Source: Oscillospiraceae bacterium (lineage in GTDB: Bacteria > Bacillota > Clostridia > Oscillospirales > CAG-272). From it: DNA of 64,000 nucleotides. The stretch spans positions 1 to 64,000 of the forward strand of contig SVTY01000006.1 in NCBI GenBank assembly GCA_015063535.1, read 5' to 3'. The notes beneath the pieces were generated by a model that made no database searches, had not been told where the DNA came from, and worked only from the letters and a program-made list of their open reading frames with translations. A program made the position numbers and the translations under genes. Positions 49,321-57,653 of the stretch are shown one piece after another; within the stretch, counting starts at the first letter, position 1; the number at the start of each line of letters is the position of its first letter.

Positions 49321-50091
49321 ATGAATATCATGACGATCGGCGATGTCGTAGGCATCGGGGCAATCGAATATTTGGAGGAGCGGCTGTGGCGCATGAGAGA
49401 GAGTCTGGGCGCATCCTTTGTTGTGGTGAACGGAGAAAATGCGACGGACATTCACGGAGTCAGCGCCGCTGATGCCAAACGACTGTATGAGGCGGGAGCG
49501 GATCTTGTGACCTTGGGCAATCACGCCTTTGGCAGACGGGATATCGGAACGCTGCTGAACGATGAAGCGTGGATCATTCGTCCTGCCAACTATCCGCCGC
49601 TGACGCCGGGAAGCGGTTATACGATCTTGGAGGCGGAGGGGCGGCGGCTCCTTTGCATCAACGTGATGGGGACGGCGCTGATGGATGCACTGGCGTGTCC
49701 TTTTGCGACAGTGGATCGCATTCTTGCCCGAGAAGCGGGCAGATACGACATAGCACTTATGGACATTCACGCCGAGGCGACCTCGGAAAAGCTGGCACTT
49801 GCCCGCTATTTTGACGGGCGGATCACGGTGATGTTCGGCACGCACACGCATGTGCAGACGGCGGATGAGCAGGTTCTGCCGGGAGGGAGCGGATATATGA
49901 CCGATCTCGGTATGACGGGCCCTGTGGGCGGCGTGATCGGTACCGATGCCGCTTGCGTTATTGAAAAATTCCGCACAAAAATGCCGGTGCGGTTCCGTGT
50001 GGCAGAGGGAGAGATCGTCGCTTGCGGTGCTTTGTTTGCGGTGGATGATGCCACGGGTCGGGTGACCTCGGTCAAGCGGCTTCGCTTCTGA
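49321..50091 (+). CDS. ymdB: YmdB-family metallophosphoesterase
   Basis: 256 residues matching the YmdB/TIGR00282 family: GDVVGIGA, NGENATDIHG, LGNHAFGR, DIHAEATSEK and FGTHTHVQTAD contribute the dinuclear metal site. The family acts as 2',3'-cyclic AMP phosphodiesterase in Bacillus. It is followed by mrnC. Confidence 0.92.
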   Translation: MNIMTIGDVVGIGAIEYLEERLWRMRESLGASFVVVNGENATDIHGVSAADAKRLYEAGADLVTLGNHAFGRRDIGTLLNDEAWIIRPANYPPLTPGSGYTILEAEGRRLLCINVMGTALMDALACPFATVDRILAREAGRYDIALMDIHAEATSEKLALARYFDGRITVMFGTHTHVQTADEQVLPGGSGYMTDLGMTGPVGGVIGTDAACVIEKFRTKMPVRFRVAEGEIVACGALFAVDDATGRVTSVKRLRF

Positions 50092-50111
50092 CAGAGCGGA
50101 AAGGAGAGAGT

Positions 50112-50495
50112 ATGGAGCTTGCATGGAATGCTTGTTCGACTGCCGCCTTGGCGTATTTGGGTGACAGTGTGCTGGAGCTTTGCGTCAGGCGTTGGCTGGT
50201 GGGACAGGGTCTGTCCTCCTCGGCAACCTTGAACAAGCGGGCACTGGATTTTGTTCGAGCCTCGGCACAGGCGAATGCTATGAAACGGCTCCTTCCGTTG
50301 CTTTCGGAGGAGGAGGCGGCAGTGTTCCGTCGGGGACGGAACATGGGGCATAGCAGCACGCCGAAATCGGCTACGGTCGCTGAATATCGGGCGGCAACGG
50401 GAATGGAGGCTTTGTTCGGTTGGCTCCACCTGAAGGGGGAGTCGGAGCGGATCGAAGCGCTGTTCATGGCGGCATATGAATTAGAAGATAAATAA
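50112..50495 (+). CDS. mrnC: Mini-ribonuclease III
   Basis: 127 residues with a single RNase III-type catalytic domain and no dsRNA-binding domain: AYLGDSVLELCVR, and RRGRNMGHSS. It matures 23S rRNA in Firmicutes. AAAGGAGAG precedes the ATG. Confidence 0.93.
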   Translation: MELAWNACSTAALAYLGDSVLELCVRRWLVGQGLSSSATLNKRALDFVRASAQANAMKRLLPLLSEEEAAVFRRGRNMGHSSTPKSATVAEYRAATGMEALFGWLHLKGESERIEALFMAAYELEDK

Positions 50496-50529
50496 TAAAA
50501 ATCAACATAAAGGAAAAGAGGAAAATAAC

Positions 50530-51036
50530 ATGAATCATCCTATTATCAAAATTAAAGTGAAAAATTTCGGCACAATGACTGCTGAGCTGTATCCCGAGAA
50601 GGCACCCTTGACGGTGGCGAATTTTCTGAAGCTGTGTGACGAGGGCTTTTTTGACGGCTTGATCTTTCATCGGATCATCAAGGGCTTTATGATCCAAGGC
50701 GGCGGCTATACCGAGGACATGGACCATAAGGAGTGCGATGCCATTCGCGGTGAGTTCAAGGCAAACGGCTTTATGCAGAACGATCTGAAGCATACCCGCG
50801 GCGTTTTGTCGATGGCAAGGACGTCCGATCCCGATTCGGCTTCGTCGCAGTTCTTTGTGATGCACATGGATGCGCCTCATCTGGATGCACAGTATGCGGG
50901 TTTTGGCAAGGTGACGGAGGGCTTGGAGGTGCTGGACGCCATTGCTTCGGTCAAGACGGGCAGCTACGGCTGGTACATGCAGGATGTGCCGAAGGAGCCT
51001 GTGGTGATCGAGACGGTTGAGGTGGTCAGCCGATAA
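50530..51036 (+). CDS. Cyclophilin-type peptidyl-prolyl isomerase
   Basis: 168 residues with the cyclophilin core: FHRIIKGFMIQGG, SMARTSDPDSASSQFFV and GFGKVTEGLEVLD. It lacks a signal peptide and so acts in the cytoplasm. It is the last gene of the block starting at 47857. Confidence 0.93.
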   Translation: MNHPIIKIKVKNFGTMTAELYPEKAPLTVANFLKLCDEGFFDGLIFHRIIKGFMIQGGGYTEDMDHKECDAIRGEFKANGFMQNDLKHTRGVLSMARTSDPDSASSQFFVMHMDAPHLDAQYAGFGKVTEGLEVLDAIASVKTGSYGWYMQDVPKEPVVIETVEVVSR

Positions 51037-51048
51037 ACGAATCGGACA

Positions 51049-51087
51049 AAAAGACCGTGCGGTGGTATGCCGCACGGTCTTTTTTTG
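51049..51087. terminator. Bidirectional terminator between the cyclophilin and GH2 genes
   Basis: AAGACCGTGCGG pairs with CCGCACGGTCTT, with an A tract before and seven Ts after. Confidence 0.9.
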
Positions 51088-51093
51088 TCTTGC

Positions 51094-52818
51094 TTATTCC
51101 TCTACGGCTGCCTTTTGTGTCAGGATCTCGTAGAAGTGCTTGGGGTCGAATTTTGTCTGACGGTCGTAGGTGTACAGCCCGTTGGTCTCTTGCTCGACAT
51201 CGGTTAGCTGGGTATAGCAGAAGCCTATGATGTAGGGGTTGAAGAGCAATGCCTCGGACAGCCCCTTGAAGCGGGCGATAAATTCCTCCTCGGTTTTGGG
51301 AGCATTGCCGTAGCCCCATGAGTTGGACAGCCCCGAATTGACGTCCCACTGAATGCCGCCGTATTCGCTGACGAAGCGGGGGAAGAAGGGCCAAGAGGGG
51401 TCACGGTAGCGTAGGCGAACGGGGATGCCGTTGGCAGCATCGAGATAGCGTTGCTTCATGGTTTCGGGGTTTTGATCATAGTCGTGGCAGTCGAGGATGT
51501 CATAGGTATCCTTGATATGAACGTAGCCTGATGTTTCAATGACGGGACGAGTGGGATCCAGCTTGCGGGTGAGGTCGGCAACATAGGCGATCAAGTCCTC
51601 GTCTTGATCGAAGTCGGTCTCATTGAAGGGACACCAGCCGATGATGGCGGGGTGATTGATGTCCCGTTCTACAATCTCTATCCATTCGGGAATATAGCCC
51701 TTCCATCCGATTGACCGACTGACATCCAATCCCCAGTTGCCAAGCTCGTCCCAAACCAAATAGCCCAAACGGTCGCAGTGGTACAGGAAGAGCGGCTCAA
51801 ATACCTTTTGGTGGAGACGGGCTCCGTTGAAGCCGCATGCCATGGAGCGGGTGATGTCGTCGATGAGCGCTTGCTCGGTGGGGGCGGTATAGATGCCGTC
51901 GGGATAGAAGCCTTGGTCGAGAACCAACCGTTGGAACACTTTTTTGCCGTTAATGACAAGGCATTGGTCATTCAGCGCCAGGTCTCTCATGCCGAAGTAG
52001 CTCTGTACTGTGTCCTCGCCAAGAGTCAGGGTCAGGTCGTACAGTCCACCCTTACCGACCTCCCAAAGGTGAAGCTCGGAGAGAGGAAGGGTCAGCTCAC
52101 AACCGGTAGGGGTGGCTTTGGCGGAAGCCGTTCCGACCTCGGCTCCGTTCCAATAAGCGGTGGCGGTCATGGTTTTGCCCGTACCGTTTTGAAGCCGAGC
52201 GGAGATGTGCAGGGTGGCATTCTCGGTGTTGGCGGTATAGCGGAGCTGCTTGATGTAGGAGGCGGGAACGCTCTCCAGCCAGACCGTTTGCCAGATGCCT
52301 GTGGTGCGGGTATACAAACAGCCTCGGGATGCGTAATCGGTACACTGCTTGCCGGCGGGCTGATTGCCTGAGCGGAGGTAATCCTCGGCGCAGACCGTCA
52401 GGACGTTTTTGCCTGCCGTCAGCGCCTCGGTGATGTCCCGTGTGAAGCCGACGTAGCCGCCGATATGGGGGCGACCGATCTGTTTTCCGTTTACGTACAC
52501 GGTGGTGCGGTAGTCGCAGGCGCCGATGTGGAGCAGAATGCGCTTGCCGTTTGCCAGCCAATCGGCGGGCAGATCGATCTCCTTGCGGTACCAAACGCAT
52601 TCGCAGAAATCCTTGTCGCCGATGCCCGACAGCTTGCTTTCCATGCAGAAGGGGACGGTGATGGTGTCGGGGAGGGAGTCTGCCTCATAGAGTTTTCTTT
52701 GTTTTCCGCTGATGCCGTGGTCGCGGACAAATTGCCATTCGCCGTTCAGGTTCATCCAAGCGGAGCGGACAAGCTGGGGCTGCGGATGCTCGGGGCGGGG
52801 CATGATTACGGTTTTCAT
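51094..52818 (-). CDS. Glycoside hydrolase family 2 enzyme
   Basis: 574 residues: sugar-binding domain, Ig-like domain and a TIM barrel. The acid/base Glu400 is in CPFNETD and the nucleophile Glu485 is in VSEYGG. It is shorter than LacZ because it lacks the C-terminal small-chain domains. The subtype may be beta-galactosidase, beta-glucuronidase or another exo-glycosidase. No signal peptide. Divergent from the AraC gene at 53133. Confidence 0.9.
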   Translation of the reverse strand: MKTVIMPRPEHPQPQLVRSAWMNLNGEWQFVRDHGISGKQRKLYEADSLPDTITVPFCMESKLSGIGDKDFCECVWYRKEIDLPADWLANGKRILLHIGACDYRTTVYVNGKQIGRPHIGGYVGFTRDITEALTAGKNVLTVCAEDYLRSGNQPAGKQCTDYASRGCLYTRTTGIWQTVWLESVPASYIKQLRYTANTENATLHISARLQNGTGKTMTATAYWNGAEVGTASAKATPTGCELTLPLSELHLWEVGKGGLYDLTLTLGEDTVQSYFGMRDLALNDQCLVINGKKVFQRLVLDQGFYPDGIYTAPTEQALIDDITRSMACGFNGARLHQKVFEPLFLYHCDRLGYLVWDELGNWGLDVSRSIGWKGYIPEWIEIVERDINHPAIIGWCPFNETDFDQDEDLIAYVADLTRKLDPTRPVIETSGYVHIKDTYDILDCHDYDQNPETMKQRYLDAANGIPVRLRYRDPSWPFFPRFVSEYGGIQWDVNSGLSNSWGYGNAPKTEEEFIARFKGLSEALLFNPYIIGFCYTQLTDVEQETNGLYTYDRQTKFDPKHFYEILTQKAAVEE

Positions 52819-52855
52819 TATAAAATACCTCTTTTTTGTTTTTTATATTTTATAT

Positions 52856-52884
52856 ATTATACAGGAGATACGATAAAATGTCAA
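52856..52884 (-). promoter_or_regulatory. Promoter of the GH2 gene
   Basis: Minus-strand TTGACA (52884-52879), 17-base spacer, TATAAT (52861-52856). Confidence 0.75.
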
Positions 52885-53035
52885 GGGAAATGTAGAAGAA
52901 TGTGGAGAATATATACGCATTTTGTTGAGCTTGCATAATAGATATTTCTTGTAAATGACAGAGGATACAGAGAGAACGGAAATGTAATAAATTAAAAAAA
53001 ACAACAGAGCTATATGAAAAATCATTCGACAAATA

Positions 53036-53064
53036 TTGACAAAGAATGCGGAATGTGATATAAT
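53036..53064 (+). promoter_or_regulatory. Promoter of the second AraC gene
   Basis: TTGACA (53036-53041), 17-base spacer, TATAAT (53059-53064). Confidence 0.75.
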
Positions 53065-53132
53065 AAAAACAATAAAAAATGAAAAATATTTGTGCTGAAA
53101 ATTGATAAAAAAAGACAAGAGGAGAATTGACC

Positions 53133-53924
53133 ATGAAAAAAATCGACATATCTGAATGGACGGTTGTGAAAATACGGGATGTATATACCTGTACGCCCGA
53201 GGAGGAGACCGAGGCGGAGGCGGTGGCGGCTTGTGATCTGCTGATGATAAAAAAGCAGGGCAGATCGGTCTACACGGTGGGCGGTGAGCGTCTGATCGCA
53301 GACGCCGAGCATATCGTCTTTTTGCCTGTCGGTACCGCCTATGAGCTGTATGCGGAGGAAGAGGGTGCCTGCACGGTCATCGAGCTGGAGCTTGCCACGG
53401 AGCAGGAGGCTTGGATAACGCCTGAGGCATTTTTTACGGGGAACGAGGCGGAGATCGGCAATGCGGTGAAAAATATCCTGCATTACTGGAGCCTGAAGGG
53501 CCCTGCCTATCATTCCAAGTGCTTGTCCGAGCTGTACAGTCTGCTGACCGAGATCGCAGGCATTCAAGCCTATGCGTATTCCTTGGCGGGCAAATACGGC
53601 ATGATTCATCGGTCGGTGAAGTATATTGAGGCGAATTACAAGAAGCCCGATCTGTACACGCCTATGCTTGCCGATCTGTCTAATATGGGCGAGACCTATT
53701 ACCGCAATATCTTCCAGTCGGTATTCGGTGTACCGCCCACACGGTATATTCAGCAGTATCGGGTGGAGAAGGCAAAGGAGTGCCTACTCAATTCTTCCGC
53801 TTCCGTGGAAGAGATCGCTGTGGCGGTGGGCTTTGCCAATTCCTCGTATTTTTGCAAGGTATTCAAGTCTTTGACAGGGCTTACCCCCTCGGAATTTGCC
53901 GAGAAGGGGAGACGGGTGGGATAA
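53133..53924 (+). CDS. AraC-family transcriptional regulator
   Basis: 263 residues: an N-terminal cupin-like domain and a C-terminal AraC DNA-binding domain (about 165-262) with VEEIAVAVGFANSSYFCKVFKSLTGLTPSEF. Start ATG 53133 follows GAGGAGAATTGACC. It is divergent from the GH2 gene and probably regulates it. Confidence 0.88.
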   Translation: MKKIDISEWTVVKIRDVYTCTPEEETEAEAVAACDLLMIKKQGRSVYTVGGERLIADAEHIVFLPVGTAYELYAEEEGACTVIELELATEQEAWITPEAFFTGNEAEIGNAVKNILHYWSLKGPAYHSKCLSELYSLLTEIAGIQAYAYSLAGKYGMIHRSVKYIEANYKKPDLYTPMLADLSNMGETYYRNIFQSVFGVPPTRYIQQYRVEKAKECLLNSSASVEEIAVAVGFANSSYFCKVFKSLTGLTPSEFAEKGRRVG

Positions 53925-53982
53925 ATTTTGCATTTGACCAAAAAAGCAACCCACAATTGACAAATTGCAAGCCGCTGTTTGG

Positions 53983-54011
53983 TTGACGGCAACCGAAGCA
54001 TATGGTATACT
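53983..54011 (+). promoter_or_regulatory. Promoter of the membrane XRE gene
   Basis: TTGACG (53983-53988), 17-base spacer, TATACT (54006-54011). Confidence 0.7.
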
Positions 54012-54064
54012 GACAGGGCGGCGGGGAAATTCGCCGACATACAAGTCAAGCGGAGGAACAGACA

Positions 54065-55051
54065 ATGACGATAGCAGACAAATTGATTCGGCTCAGAAAG
54101 AAAAGCGGAATGACACAGGAGGAGCTTGCCGAGAAAATGGACGTATCACGGCAAGCCGTTTCCAAGTGGGAGAGCGGGCAGACGGTTCCCGATCTGGGAA
54201 AGATCGTACAGCTGAGTGAGCTGTTCGGCGTGACGACCGACTATCTGCTCAAGGACGGGATCGAGGATGTGGATGCCGCCGAGGAGGCGTGTGAGAAACA
54301 GAGCATCAGAGCAATCACGAAAGAGGAAGCAAAAGCCTATGTGGCACTGAGAAAACGGGCATCGTGGCAGATCGCCCTTGCCACCTTTTTGTGCATACTT
54401 TCGCCCGTTGCGTTGATCCTTTTGGGTGTAGCTTCGGATGAGGCGAGCCTTGGCGTTTCGGAGACGGTGGCGGGGGTTGTGGGCTTGGCGGCACTGTTTG
54501 TCTTTATTCTGTGCGCCGTGCCGATCTTTATTGCCTGCGGCTTTCACAACGAGCCTTATGAATTTTTGGAAACAAACGAGCCGTTTTTGTTGGAGCCTGC
54601 CGCCAAGGAATGGGTGAGCGAGCAAAAAAAAGAATTTCACGGCTGTTACGTCAGGTGGAATATCATAGCGACCTGCTTGTGCATTGCTTCTCCCGTTCCT
54701 CTGATCGTTTCCGCCTTTGGGGGCAATGCGATGCTTTGCGCTTTGATGCTTGCGGTCTTGCTGTTGATCGTCGGCTTGGGGGTATTTGCCTTTATTGCGG
54801 TGGGCGTTCGGCAGGCAAGTCTATGCAAGCTTTTGCAGGAGGGCGAGTTCTCTCGGCGGAAGAAAGCAAAGAATGCGCTTCGGGAGGCGGTCGAATCTGC
54901 TTATTGGGGGCTGATCGTCATTTTCTACCTTGCAGGGAGCTTTTTGTCGGGAGCTTGGCATATCACATGGATCGTCTTTGTGATCGGCGGGGTGTTGTCT
55001 CCTCTTGTGATGTATCTGTGCGACCGTATCGGGGGCAAGAAGGAAAAATAA
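54065..55051 (+). CDS. Membrane-anchored XRE-family regulator
   Basis: 328 residues. Residues 1-65 form a Cro/CI HTH (MTQEELAEKMDVSRQAVSKWESG). The remainder has about six predicted membrane helices in two blocks (100-160 and 200-325), with no extracellular domain. This HTH-plus-integral-membrane design is common in Firmicutes and may sense membrane stress; its signal and targets are not known. GGAGGAACAGAC precedes ATG. Confidence 0.82.
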   Translation: MTIADKLIRLRKKSGMTQEELAEKMDVSRQAVSKWESGQTVPDLGKIVQLSELFGVTTDYLLKDGIEDVDAAEEACEKQSIRAITKEEAKAYVALRKRASWQIALATFLCILSPVALILLGVASDEASLGVSETVAGVVGLAALFVFILCAVPIFIACGFHNEPYEFLETNEPFLLEPAAKEWVSEQKKEFHGCYVRWNIIATCLCIASPVPLIVSAFGGNAMLCALMLAVLLLIVGLGVFAFIAVGVRQASLCKLLQEGEFSRRKKAKNALREAVESAYWGLIVIFYLAGSFLSGAWHITWIVFVIGGVLSPLVMYLCDRIGGKKEK

Positions 55052-55092
55052 GTAAAAATGCCAAGGAATATGCTTTGGTTTGCCAAGAATAG

Positions 55093-55134
55093 CAAAAAGC
55101 CGATAGGGAGTTTTTCCGCATCGGCTTTTTCTTA
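55093..55134 (+). terminator. Terminator after the membrane XRE gene
   Basis: AAAAAGCCGAT pairs with ATCGGCTTTTT around a 15-base loop. Confidence 0.8.
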
Positions 55135-55139
55135 TTGGC

Positions 55140-55400
55140 GGGCGTTCACAGAGGGGAAAAAGGAAAAGCCATCGTACCCGTAGGGGCGACCTGTGGTCGC
55201 CTGTTTTAGGCGATTCAAATTTTATTGTTTTCGGACAGTCGGGGACGCCTGTCCCTACGGTTTGCGGGTGTTCCAAACCGATTCAAATTTCAATCTACTC
55301 GGACAGTCGGGGACGCCTGTCCCTACGGGTTTGCGGGTGTTCCAAACCGATTCAAATTTCAACCTACTCGGACAGTCGGAGACGCCTGTCCCTACGGGTT
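55140..55400. repeat. Tandem array of the GGACAGTCGGGGACGCC repeat, period 68-69
   Basis: Three near-identical units start at TCGGACAGTC positions 55231, 55299 and 55368. Each holds a GGGAC-GCCT-GTCCC hairpin and, in the spacer, GTGTTCCAAACCGATTCAAA. Before the array lies a palindromic piece of the GGGGCGACC-TGTGGTCGCC type (about 55182-55202). An inverted copy lies at 55461-55490. No gene is supported in 55052-55845. Confidence 0.88.
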
Positions 55401-55493
55401 TGTAAAAACATAGCAAGCTCGCCCATTGTACAAACAAAACGGCTTCGCTTTTATTTTGTTGTAGGGACAGGCGTCCCCGACTGTCCGTTCCAT

Positions 55494-55747
55494 GTTCGCA
55501 CTCACTTCGTAAGCCTTCCCCAGCGGGGAAGGTGGCACGAGCCTTGCGAGTGACGGATGAGGAGATCGCCTGATGTACAAATCAAATATAGAAACGAACC
55601 GCTTGTTTTGACTCGAAAGATTCTTTTCGTTTAGAAATAAGCATACCCACACCTTAATCTGCCATGCAAACGGAGATCTCCTCATCCGTCTTGCCTGTCG
55701 GCAATCCACCTTCCCCGCTGGGGAAGGCTTACGAAGTGAGTGCGAAC
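55494..55747. mobile_element. MITE-like element with perfect 42-bp terminal inverted repeats
   Basis: The left arm 55494-55535 (starting GTTCGCACTCACTTCG) is an exact reverse complement of the right arm 55706-55747. A further 16-bp inner pair (55552-55567 with 55674-55689) is also complementary. The centre (about 106 bases) codes for nothing obvious and no transposase is present. It resembles small non-autonomous elements common in Clostridia. The GGAAGG hairpin in each arm can also fold alone. Confidence 0.8.
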
Positions 55748-55797
55748 AGGGTGGGGGGTATCCACATATCTGTATGGCAGAGGCTACCATCGAAAAA

Positions 55798-55827
55798 ATA
55801 CCACCCGCTATGCTTTGCGGGTGGTAT
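55798..55827 (-). terminator. Terminator of the DAHP synthase gene
   Basis: An 11-bp stem ATACCACCCGC with GCGGGTGGTAT, followed by a T-run on the minus strand. Confidence 0.85.
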
Positions 55828-55845
55828 CCTTCTTTTTTGTTCTTT

Positions 55846-56880
55846 TTATGTCAGATCGGCAATGTCGAGCACGAGGCGTTCGGTCTTTTCCCAGCCGAGG
55901 CAGGGGTCGGTGATGGATTTGCCGTAGATATGCTCTCCGATCTTCTGACAGCCATCCTCGATATAGGATTCGATCATGAAGCCCTTGACATAGCTCTTGA
56001 TCTCGCTTGAGTGGCGGCAGGCGTGCAGGACTTCCTTACAGATCCGCGGCTGCTCCGCCCATTTCTTGCCCGAATTGGCGTGGTTGGTATCGACCACCAC
56101 TGCCATGTTTTGCAGATTCCGTTCGGCATAGTCCCGATACAGTCCGATCAGATCCTCAAAGTGATAGTTGGGCAGGGACTGTCCGTGGCTGTTTACATAG
56201 CCCCGAAGGATGGCGTGCGCCAAGGGGTTTCCTGTGGAGACGCACTCCCAGCCCCGATACAGGAAGGTGTGTGAGTGCTGAGCTGCGGTGATCGAATTGA
56301 GCATGACCGAAATGTCGCCGCCTGTGGGGTTCTTCATGCCAACGGGGATATCAATGCCGCTGGCGGTCAGTCTGTGCTGTTGATTTTCTACCGAGCGGGC
56401 TCCGATCGCCACATAGGAGAGCAGGTCGGACAGGTACCGATAGTTCTCGGGATAGAGCATTTCATCGGCACAGAACAGTCCCGTTTCTTCGATGGCACGG
56501 GTGTGCAGACGGCGGATGGCGATGATGCCCTCCAGCATGTCCTCCGCCGCATCGGGGTTGGGCTGATGCACCATGCCCTTATAGCCGTCGCCTGTGGTGC
56601 GGGGCTTATTGGTATAGATGCGGGGGATGAGGAGCAGTTTATCGGCTACCTTTTCTTGCAGGACGGCAAGACGGGAGATGTAGTCCAGCACCGCATCCTC
56701 TCGGTCGGCGGAGCAGGGCCCGATAATGAGCACCAGGCGGTTGTTCTTGCCGGTAAAGACATCGGCGATCTCCTTGTCCCGCAGTGCTTTTTTGGCGGCG
56801 TATTCCGCTTTCAGGGGGTATTGCTCCTTCAGATCCATGGGGATGGGGAGCTTTCGGATGAATTTCAGATTCTGTTGCAT
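55846..56880 (-). CDS. aroF: 3-deoxy-7-phosphoheptulonate synthase (DAHP synthase)
   Basis: 344 residues of the type-I AroFGH family, which joins PEP and erythrose-4-phosphate as the first step of aromatic amino-acid synthesis. Motifs: IGPCSADRED, KPRTTGDGYKG, GARSVENQQHR, GMKNPTGGD and DTNHANSGK. It has the N-terminal extension usually tied to feedback control. ATG 56880 follows AAAAGGATCATAATC; the open frame runs on upstream without a family match. It stands alone. Confidence 0.93.
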   Translation of the reverse strand: MQQNLKFIRKLPIPMDLKEQYPLKAEYAAKKALRDKEIADVFTGKNNRLVLIIGPCSADREDAVLDYISRLAVLQEKVADKLLLIPRIYTNKPRTTGDGYKGMVHQPNPDAAEDMLEGIIAIRRLHTRAIEETGLFCADEMLYPENYRYLSDLLSYVAIGARSVENQQHRLTASGIDIPVGMKNPTGGDISVMLNSITAAQHSHTFLYRGWECVSTGNPLAHAILRGYVNSHGQSLPNYHFEDLIGLYRDYAERNLQNMAVVVDTNHANSGKKWAEQPRICKEVLHACRHSSEIKSYVKGFMIESYIEDGCQKIGEHIYGKSITDPCLGWEKTERLVLDIADLT

Positions 56881-57035
56881 GATTATGATCCTTTTTGTAG
56901 TTGAAAGATTGGGAAATTTCTGAGGGATACCTAATATTATACAGGAAAAATCGCTTCTTGTCGACACCTTTTTTGAAATTTTTTAAATTTTTTTACATTT
57001 AAATAAAAACAAAAGGGAAAAGTTTCGGAAAATCG

Positions 57036-57064
57036 TTGACGAATTTCGAAAAATTTGATATGAT
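57036..57064 (+). promoter_or_regulatory. Promoter of the flavin-reductase gene
   Basis: TTGACG (57036-57041), 17-base spacer, TATGAT (57059-57064). Confidence 0.65.
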
Positions 57065-57102
57065 ATTATAGAAGAAACGAAGGGAATGGACAGGAGGCAA
57101 GA

Positions 57103-57618
57103 ATGGAGCAGGAGAGATTTTCCCCGATCGCACCCGAGGCGTTGGAGAATGCCGTGAAGCTGATCGGGAGTGATTGGATGCTATTGACCGTGAAGGACGC
57201 CAAGCAGGGAAGGGTCAATGCCATGACCGCAAGCTGGGGGTGTCTGGGCGTGCTTTGGAACAAGCCTGTTTGCGTGTGCTTTGTCCGTCCGCAACGGCAT
57301 ACCTTTGGACTGTTGGAGGAGAATGAACGGTTTTCCGTGGCGTTTCTGCCCGAGTCGCATCGAGATGCCCTGAAGCTGTGCGGCAGACGGAGCGGCAGAG
57401 ACTGCGACAAGCCGGCGGAAGCGGGGCTGACGGTCATGGAAATGGACGGCGTGCCTGTGATCGCTGAGGCAAGGCTGGTGCTGGTGTGTCGGAAGCTGTA
57501 TGCGGATGACCTGAAAAAGGAGGGCTTTTTGGATGAGTCGCTTCTGTCCAATTATTCCGCCGAGGACTATCACCGCATGTATGTGTGCGCCATTGAGTCG
57601 GCGTATCTTGCCAACTGA
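57103..57618 (+). CDS. Flavin reductase-like FMN-binding protein
   Basis: 171 residues of the flavin-reductase/DIM6-NTAB family: WMLLTVKDAKQGRVNAMTASWG and CVCFVRPQRHTFGLLEENERFSVAFL. It binds FMN and may reduce flavin or metal; physiological partner unknown. AGGAGGCAAGA precedes the ATG. Proposed first gene of a unit with proA and the phosphoesterase. Confidence 0.85.
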   Translation: MEQERFSPIAPEALENAVKLIGSDWMLLTVKDAKQGRVNAMTASWGCLGVLWNKPVCVCFVRPQRHTFGLLEENERFSVAFLPESHRDALKLCGRRSGRDCDKPAEAGLTVMEMDGVPVIAEARLVLVCRKLYADDLKKEGFLDESLLSNYSAEDYHRMYVCAIESAYLAN

Positions 57619-57653
57619 AAAAACCGAAGCACCATGGGCAAAACGGAGGATGT

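Larger units (their letters stand above)
52819..53132. other. Divergent promoter region between GH2 and AraC genes
   Basis: A 314-base, A+T-rich gap holding the two promoters given separately and several A/T-rich tracts. No further gene is seen. An operator shared by both genes may lie between 52885 and 53035, but no clear paired half-site was found by eye. Confidence 0.7.

Noticed and set aside
55231..55400. Possible CRISPR array
   Set aside because: The units have a period of about 68 with the spacers nearly identical to each other, so there are no unique spacers; no cas gene is present. It is a tandem repeat.
55392..55790. 132-codon open frame in the repeat region
   Set aside because: It is composed of the GGACAGTCGGGG repeat, the inverted-repeat arms and their spacers, with no ribosome site and no conserved domain.
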